Shown: positions 45,447-49,896 of the stretch, piece after piece | How positions within the stretch are numbered: the stretch's first letter is position 1 | How the letters are laid out: each line of letters starts with the position of its first letter | Source of the DNA: Gemmatimonadota bacterium | Lineage (GTDB): Bacteria > Gemmatimonadota > Gemmatimonadetes > Palauibacterales > Palauibacteraceae | Direction: 5' to 3' | Length of the DNA: 49,896 nucleotides | NCBI GenBank assembly: GCA_022825725.1 | Contig: JAJDWE010000046.1 | Span: 1-49,896 of the forward strand | Program-made: the position numbers and the translations under genes | Notes under the pieces: model-generated | Database searches by the model: none | The model's input: only the letters and a program-made list of their open reading frames with translations | Told to the model about the DNA's origin: nothing

Positions 45447-46421
45447 TTACTCGCTTTCGCCGGCGCCGGCGGCGGTGAGCTTCCGGTGCATGCCGCGCAC
45501 GTTGAGTTCGCGCCAGTCGTCGTAGCGGTCCCAGTGGCTGTAGTCCTCCATGAGGACGGTCTCGGCCGTCTCGTCCTCGCTCAGCCCCGCCTCGACCGCC
45601 CCCCGCACCGCCGCGTCCAGATCACGGTAGTAGGTGAGTTGCCGCTCGACCGCGGCCCGGTCGCCCGGCGGTCCGTGCCCGAACACGATCGTCTCGAACG
45701 GGATCTCGAGCAGACCCTCGATCGCGTCGAACATGTCGGGGAAGTAGAAGCTGGCGAGGTCCTGGTACCCGAACCGGTCGCGTGACACGAAATCCACGGC
45801 GAAGGCGAGGTCGTGCGCCGGCAGGAAGCCGACCGCGATGTCGTCGCTGTGGCTGCGGCCCAGGTAGTGGAGTTCGATCTCGCCGCCCGCGAGGGTCATC
45901 GTCTCATCGAAGGTGGCGGTGGGCGGGGGAAGGTCGGGGTTCGCGGACTCCCTGAGCGGGGCGTCCGCGTTCCGGTGCGCGTAGATGGGGACGTCCGCGC
46001 CGAACGCATCGCGCAGGACCTCGGCGCCGGTCGCGTGATCCGCGTGGTTGTGGCTGTACACGATGGCGGCGAGTTCGGCCCCCGGCGCGACCCGGCGGAT
46101 CTCCTCCGCATAGGTGGCGGCGGCCTCGACGGAGATCGGGTCGAAGGCGAAGACCCCCTCCGAGGTCACGGCGAACAGGGCGTTGTGTCCGATCCAGCGG
46201 AACTGGTACACCCCCTCGGCGACCTCCGTCGTCTCGAACTGAGGCGGCGCGTCGGCGGCTCCCGCGGGTTCGTCGGACGGCGCCTCTCCCCCTCCGCAGC
46301 CGACCCACGCAACCGAGGCGCCAAGAGCGACGAGAGAAACCCGAAGGGTGCGGGAGTTCCGAGGGATCGACGGGTCGGAGATCGGGTCCGAGATCGGGCC
46401 GGACGAGCGCTTGCGAATCAT
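45447..46421 (-). CDS. Metallo-beta-lactamase-fold hydrolase lipoprotein
   Basis: 324 residues from the ATG at 46421 with GGAGG eight bases upstream. Lipobox VAWVGCG (Cys about 42), then the MBL fold: FRWIGHNALFAVTSEGVFAFDP, the zinc motif SHNHADHATG (HxHxDH, about 130), LHYLGRSHSDDIAV with His (about 195), FAVDFVS (Asp) and VFGHGPPGD (His about 262). All main zinc ligands are present. It looks like the MBL-fold quinoprotein/arylsulfatase-like group rather than an antibiotic-degrading enzyme. Predicted periplasmic or surface. Substrate unknown. Confidence 0.9.
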   Translation of the reverse strand: MIRKRSSGPISDPISDPSIPRNSRTLRVSLVALGASVAWVGCGGGEAPSDEPAGAADAPPQFETTEVAEGVYQFRWIGHNALFAVTSEGVFAFDPISVEAAATYAEEIRRVAPGAELAAIVYSHNHADHATGAEVLRDAFGADVPIYAHRNADAPLRESANPDLPPPTATFDETMTLAGGEIELHYLGRSHSDDIAVGFLPAHDLAFAVDFVSRDRFGYQDLASFYFPDMFDAIEGLLEIPFETIVFGHGPPGDRAAVERQLTYYRDLDAAVRGAVEAGLSEDETAETVLMEDYSHWDRYDDWRELNVRGMHRKLTAAGAGESE

Positions 46422-46523
46422 ATCTACTACCTCCATAGTAGTTGGCGCGGATTTCCTGGAGGGACGAACCGGGGACCGCGTCCACACTCGAACAAACCTA
46501 AGCCGCGACGGGGGACTGCCAAG

Positions 46524-47732
46524 ATGAGGCGGATGTCACGACTGAACGTCATCGGCGGGACACGGCACGCCGCAGGGGTCGGCGCGGGAGTCGCCGCCCG
46601 GTTCGGCGCAGGAGTCACCGCGGCGTACGTGGCGGTGCTCGGGCCGGCGGGCCTCCAGGCCCAGGAGGTCGTCGACCTTCCCGCAGAGGATCGCCCGGTG
46701 TCGCCGGAGCTCGAGTTGGTGTACCGCCTCGGATCCGCCGGGGCGACGGCCGAGTGGCAGGAGTTCACGTCCATCTCCGGGATCGCGTTCGACGGCGCGA
46801 GCAACCTCCACTTCCTGGACGGGACCCGGATGGAGTCCAGCGCGCGCATCGTCGTGGTGGATCCGGCAGGGCGGTTCGTGCGCGAGTTCGGCCGCGCCGG
46901 AGATGGCCCCGGCGAGTTCCGCGCCGCGACGCAGCTCGTGGTGTGGGAGGACGGACAGGTCCTCGTCGAGGACATGATGCACGCGGGATACCACGTCTTC
47001 AGTCCCGCCGGCGAGTTCGTGCGCATGGTGAGGGAGGGCGGAGGAGGGCTGGGGTTCGCCATGGCCCGCCGCCCGAACCTGCGACCCGAGCGGACGGGTA
47101 CGCGCACCCTGGTCGGCGGCAGCGGGCGCACGATCCAGCGCGTCGACATGTCCTCCGAGGAGGTGGAGGATCGAGTGCTCGTAGAGGCTTGGGCACCCGT
47201 CGAGGAGAAGGGTCCACGGAGCGGCGCCCCTGAAGATATGATCGACGAAGAATGGGGGTTCGAACCGGACCTCCTGTTCGACGCGCTGCCATCGGGCGGC
47301 GTCGCGTTCTCGGATTCGTCCGCCTGGGCCATCAAGCTCGCCGATCCGTCGGGTGCCGTCGCTCGCATCCTGCGTCGCCCCATCCAGCCGCTGGCCGTGA
47401 CGGAGCAGATGGAACAGGTGGAGCGCGAACGGCGACTCGAAGTCGAAAGCAATCGCACGATCACACAGCGTGGGAGCGCGCCGCCCCCCTCGGTTCTCGA
47501 GTTCATCGACAACATGAGATCGCTGCAGCGTGAGGCGATCGAGAACATGCGGTTCTTTCCCGAAGTTCCGGTCATCGCCGCCGTGCGCGCGACCTGGGAC
47601 GGAAGCCTGTGGGTTCAGCGGAGCACGGAGCCGGGCTCGGACGAGCCGGGCCCGATCGACGTGATCATGCCGGACGGGCAGAGTCTAACGGATTCACATC
47701 TGATTGAGGTGATTGAAGTTACGGGAACATAG
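46524..47732 (+). CDS. Six-bladed beta-propeller protein, 3' end probably truncated
   Basis: 402 residues. An unusual Ala/Gly-rich signal (about 20-46, ending GLQAQ) precedes propeller blades: ISGIAFDGASNLHFLDG, IVVVDPAGRFVREFGRAGDGPGEFRAA, LVVWEDGQVLVEDMMHAGYHVFSPAGEFVRMV and AVRATWDGSLWVQRS. Such proteins usually continue with two more strand motifs after the DVIMPDGQ-type sequence. Here the protein stops about 14 residues later in sequence of different, AT-richer composition (SHLIEVIEVTGT), 41 bases from an integrase gene. I infer the end was replaced by element insertion. Start ATG 46524 has GGGGA upstream; ATG 46533 is possible. Confidence 0.82.
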   Translation: MRRMSRLNVIGGTRHAAGVGAGVAARFGAGVTAAYVAVLGPAGLQAQEVVDLPAEDRPVSPELELVYRLGSAGATAEWQEFTSISGIAFDGASNLHFLDGTRMESSARIVVVDPAGRFVREFGRAGDGPGEFRAATQLVVWEDGQVLVEDMMHAGYHVFSPAGEFVRMVREGGGGLGFAMARRPNLRPERTGTRTLVGGSGRTIQRVDMSSEEVEDRVLVEAWAPVEEKGPRSGAPEDMIDEEWGFEPDLLFDALPSGGVAFSDSSAWAIKLADPSGAVARILRRPIQPLAVTEQMEQVERERRLEVESNRTITQRGSAPPPSVLEFIDNMRSLQREAIENMRFFPEVPVIAAVRATWDGSLWVQRSTEPGSDEPGPIDVIMPDGQSLTDSHLIEVIEVTGT

Positions 47733-47746
47733 GATCTGGTTCTCGC

Positions 47747-47773
47747 CGTTTCGCTCCCGCTGATTGCGAAACG
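47747..47773. repeat. Inverted repeat at the integrase/propeller junction
   Basis: CGTTTCGC (47747-47754) and GCGAAACG (47766-47773) are perfect 8-base arms around 11 bases, directly abutting the integrase stop codon. It could be the integrase terminator or a recombinase core site with inverted arms; the sequence alone does not decide. Confidence 0.5.
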
Positions 47774-48934
47774 TCAGGCACGAGCCCTTCGGCGGTTTTC
47801 CAGAGCCGTCCTAAGCTGTCCCTCGTCGGCCTGCTGATAGCATTGGAGAACCGTCCTGGCCTCCTTCCAGCCGCCGAGCTCGCAGAGCACCTTGAGCGGC
47901 TGATCCATCAGGTCGCTGGCAAACTTGCGCCGAAGCGAGTGCCAGCCCCTTCCGCGCTTGGGCTCCAAGCCTGCAAGCCTCTCGGCCCGGCCCCACCACC
48001 CTCGTACCACCGTGGGTCCCATGCACTTTGAGGGATCCCTTGGCGCGGGCAGCACCGGAGCTTCCCGGGGTCCGGGGTTCTTCCTCCGCGCCTCCTCCAG
48101 AACTTCGAGCGCCTCGGCGGTGACGGGCGTGGAGTGCTCGTGGCCCGACTTGTCGTGCTCGGCGCGCCAGAGAATGGCCCGGCCCTCGAAGTCGATGTCG
48201 CGCCACCGAAGCTGTCGGATGGCTCCGATCCGGTGGCCGGTCTCGTGGGCGAGCACAAGGGCGACGCTGAACCGCCACTCCACCTGCCCGGAGACTTCGA
48301 GCAGCGCCCGGTACTCCTCGTCCGCAAGCACGACCCGGTTCGGGTTCTTCTCAGTGGGCTTCCTGAGGCCCTTGAGCGGGTTCCGGTCCAGCAACAGGTG
48401 GCCCCGGTCGTCCCTCGACCTTACGGCCCAATTCAGAACCGCGGTCAGGAACTTCAGGTCGCATTCGACCATCCGGTCGCCCACGGGCTTGCCGCTCGGT
48501 CCGATCCTGCCAGCGCGCCGCTCCCGGATGAAGCGGTCCCAGTCCCTTTGAGACAGGGTGGCCGGGTCGCGGTCCCGTCCGAAGAACCGGAGAAACGTCT
48601 TCATCGCCGCGCGATCATGTCCGCGCGAATATCTGCCCTTGGTGGGCGTTACCTCCTCACCGTAGATGTCAAAGAGCGTCCCCAGCGTGAGCGGCTCGGG
48701 TTCGGCTTTCGCCTTGCCCACGATCTCCGGCCCGATGAACCCGGCGGCGAATTCGTCCGCCTGCCGCTTCGCGCGCCGCCAGTCGCGGTGCCCGAGCGAC
48801 CGGGTGCGCCTGCGCCCGTTCTCGCGCCACTCAATCTGGAAGTTGCCGGTCTTCGGGTCCGGAAAGATCCTGACCCGGTTGCGGCCCCATTCGCCAGCGC
48901 CGTACGAGCGCCGACTTCGTTTCGTGCGTGCCAT
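47774..48934 (-). CDS. Tyrosine recombinase/integrase
   Basis: 386 residues from the ATG at 48934, chosen for AGGAGG nine bases upstream. Residues 1-70 are a basic, beta-rich arm-binding region. The core-binding domain (about 80-185) contains TPTKGRYSRGHDRAAMKTFLRFFG and a CTD with all catalytic residues: Arg235 in HETGHRIGAIRQL, His332/Arg335 in WHSLRRKF, Trp356 in LGGWKEA at the second-His position, and nucleophile Tyr366 in LQCYQQAD. It is unrelated in detail to the P4-type integrase at 5967. Its 3' end faces the truncated propeller gene, suggesting the element lies to the right. Confidence 0.93.
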   Translation of the reverse strand: MARTKRSRRSYGAGEWGRNRVRIFPDPKTGNFQIEWRENGRRRTRSLGHRDWRRAKRQADEFAAGFIGPEIVGKAKAEPEPLTLGTLFDIYGEEVTPTKGRYSRGHDRAAMKTFLRFFGRDRDPATLSQRDWDRFIRERRAGRIGPSGKPVGDRMVECDLKFLTAVLNWAVRSRDDRGHLLLDRNPLKGLRKPTEKNPNRVVLADEEYRALLEVSGQVEWRFSVALVLAHETGHRIGAIRQLRWRDIDFEGRAILWRAEHDKSGHEHSTPVTAEALEVLEEARRKNPGPREAPVLPAPRDPSKCMGPTVVRGWWGRAERLAGLEPKRGRGWHSLRRKFASDLMDQPLKVLCELGGWKEARTVLQCYQQADEGQLRTALENRRRARA

Positions 48935-49246
48935 CGTTCGATTCCTCCTCGATTCGATGGACCGCACGATCTGCGCAAAGGAAGTATCGCGCAGGGCGGT
49001 TGCGTCGTCCAGAGTTGGCGCCTTGTCTCGGCGTTGGCGCGGGCGCGCCACGGGGGCGCTGGTTTCTGCGGTTTGTGGAGGAGCCAGATGTGTTAACGCT
49101 TCACGTTAACTCTGGCTGGGGGATGCCCCCAGACCCCCGTACTGCGTCCGCGCAACGCTCCTGGCCCGTCTCATTCGTGCCATGCGCGCCACCGCACCCT
49201 CGCGGCCCTCGAAGCCGATGCCGGGCCACCAAGACTCGCGGAGCCC
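48935..49246. other. Intergenic region with strong stem-loop
   Basis: 312 bases without a supported gene. At 49082-49117, AGCCAGA and GTTAACG pair with CGTTAAC and TCTGGCT (14 pairs, a TGT bulge, loop CTTCA). A short GGGGG/CCCCC hairpin follows. It lies downstream of the repeat-domain gene and upstream of the integrase, so it may be a terminator, an operator or a recombinase site. No T-tract is seen. Confidence 0.7.
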
Positions 49247-49896
49247 TCAGCCTTGTGCCGCCTCCATGATCTCGGCCACGTAGTCGTCCAGCCGGGCCAT
49301 TACCTCGATCACTTCCGCCTTGCTTTCCGCCCGCGCGAGTTCCTTCGACAGATCGAGCAGGAGGCGGCGAACCGCGAGCGGGTCGCCCGCCCCGGTCGGC
49401 GGCGCCTCCGGGTCACCCGCCCCCGCCGCCGACGACACGTCCGGCGCGGTGGGCTCCTCAGCCGTCGCGACTGCCGGCTCCGGCGGCGTCTTCGGCTCCG
49501 GCGGCGTCTTGGGCTCGGGCGCGGCGGCCCTTGCGAGCCGGGCCTTCACTTGGAGGGGATACTTCGCGTGGAACTGCCGGCCCGTGAGTTGCCCGACGGA
49601 GGGGTCGATCTCGCGGGCACCCGCGAACAGGTCCGCGTTGGTGACGCCGGGGTTCTCGTCGAGCGTCCGCTCCACATACTCCATGACGGCGGCACCATCA
49701 CTCAGAGACGCTGGCGAGGGGGCAGGTGGCGGAACCGCTTTCGGCTTCTGCGCGGGCCGCTCTTGGGGCGCTATTCTCCTGATCGCCGGTAGCCGATACT
49801 TGGCGTGAAACTGTTGCAGCGTCAGCTCCCCGACCGACTCGTCGATCTCACGAGCAACGGCGAACAGGCTGGCGTTCTTCACGCGGGGATCCTTCT
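49247..49896 (-). CDS. Repeat-domain protein of unknown function, 5' end beyond window
   Basis: The open frame continues past the window edge: the codons upstream of the GTG at 49882 read KDPR, matching the repeat consensus, so this is a partial gene. At least two copies of a roughly 38-residue unit occur, each with NADLFAGAREIDPSVGQL-like and GRQFHAKYPL-like halves, joined by a Pro/Ala linker. They are followed by another acidic Pro-rich linker (PEPKTPPEPKTPPEP) and a C-terminal helix (LLLDLSKELARAESKAEVIEVMARLDDYVAEIM). The unit looks like a small helical, possibly HTH-like, module, but I cannot name it. Location next to an integrase suggests element cargo. Confidence 0.7.
   Translation of the reverse strand, partial: KDPRVKNASLFAVAREIDESVGELTLQQFHAKYRLPAIRRIAPQERPAQKPKAVPPPAPSPASLSDGAAVMEYVERTLDENPGVTNADLFAGAREIDPSVGQLTGRQFHAKYPLQVKARLARAAAPEPKTPPEPKTPPEPAVATAEEPTAPDVSSAAGAGDPEAPPTGAGDPLAVRRLLLDLSKELARAESKAEVIEVMARLDDYVAEIMEAAQG

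Noticed and set aside
49092..49110. GTTAACG/CGTTAAC stem considered as an integron attC site
   Set aside because: The arms are far too close for attC, and the neighbouring recombinase lacks an IntI-type layout.

Overview
The window is high-GC bacterial chromosomal DNA. The gene content points to a Gemmatimonadota-like bacterium, possibly of marine or host-associated origin. This is inferred from the mix of a TonB-dependent receptor, secreted M14 peptidase, leishmanolysin-like protease, six-bladed beta-propeller, many VapBC-type modules and small TM/coiled-coil proteins. No rRNA is present to confirm it.

Layout. 1-7.2 kb is an accessory edge. It holds a surface lipoprotein with Ig-like domains and an HNH nuclease domain, a large Calx-beta surface protein that has lost its N-terminus, and a P4-type tyrosine integrase. 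7.3-13.2 kb is an envelope-stress and housekeeping run: small TM/coiled-coil proteins, YbjN, PspA, DgcN/DUF1611, trpS and a D-2-hydroxyacid dehydrogenase. 13.2-17.4 kb has a DapA-family aldolase, a Fic protein, purA and a DUF433/DUF5615 pair. 17.6-22.1 kb is the classic ffh-rpsP-rimM-trmD-rplS-rnhB cluster. rpsP carries a repetitive acidic tail, rimM a low-complexity insert, and rplS a possible structured leader. 22-34 kb has a GH113-like lipoprotein, a methyltransferase, vapBC, tRNA-Lys, a TonB receptor, an outer-membrane beta-barrel, an amidase and an M14 peptidase joined to a second vapBC. 34-43.5 kb has an LRR/metzincin lipoprotein downstream of hipBA, and an SDR plus fused HyuA-HyuB operon. 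43.6-47.7 kb has a third vapBC, an orphan HTH antitoxin, an SRPBCC protein, a metallo-beta-lactamase lipoprotein and a beta-propeller that appears cut at its 3' end. 47.7 kb to the end belongs to a second tyrosine-integrase element with a repeat-domain protein running off the window.

The most unusual signals are three. (1) A perfect palindrome, ACGTTCCCGCGGGAACGT (14-bp core GTTCCCGCGGGAAC), occurs seven times in 32 kb, in gaps between genes and twice in-frame inside the HyuAB linker. (2) A direct-repeat element, CGTTGAT-N4-CGTTGA with an 11-bp period, lies upstream of two small TM/coiled-coil genes and one vapBC. (3) Both integrases abut genes that seem truncated at the junction. Bases 1-170 hold no gene I can support. 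The only gap over 300 bases, 48935-49246, holds a strong stem-loop and no gene.
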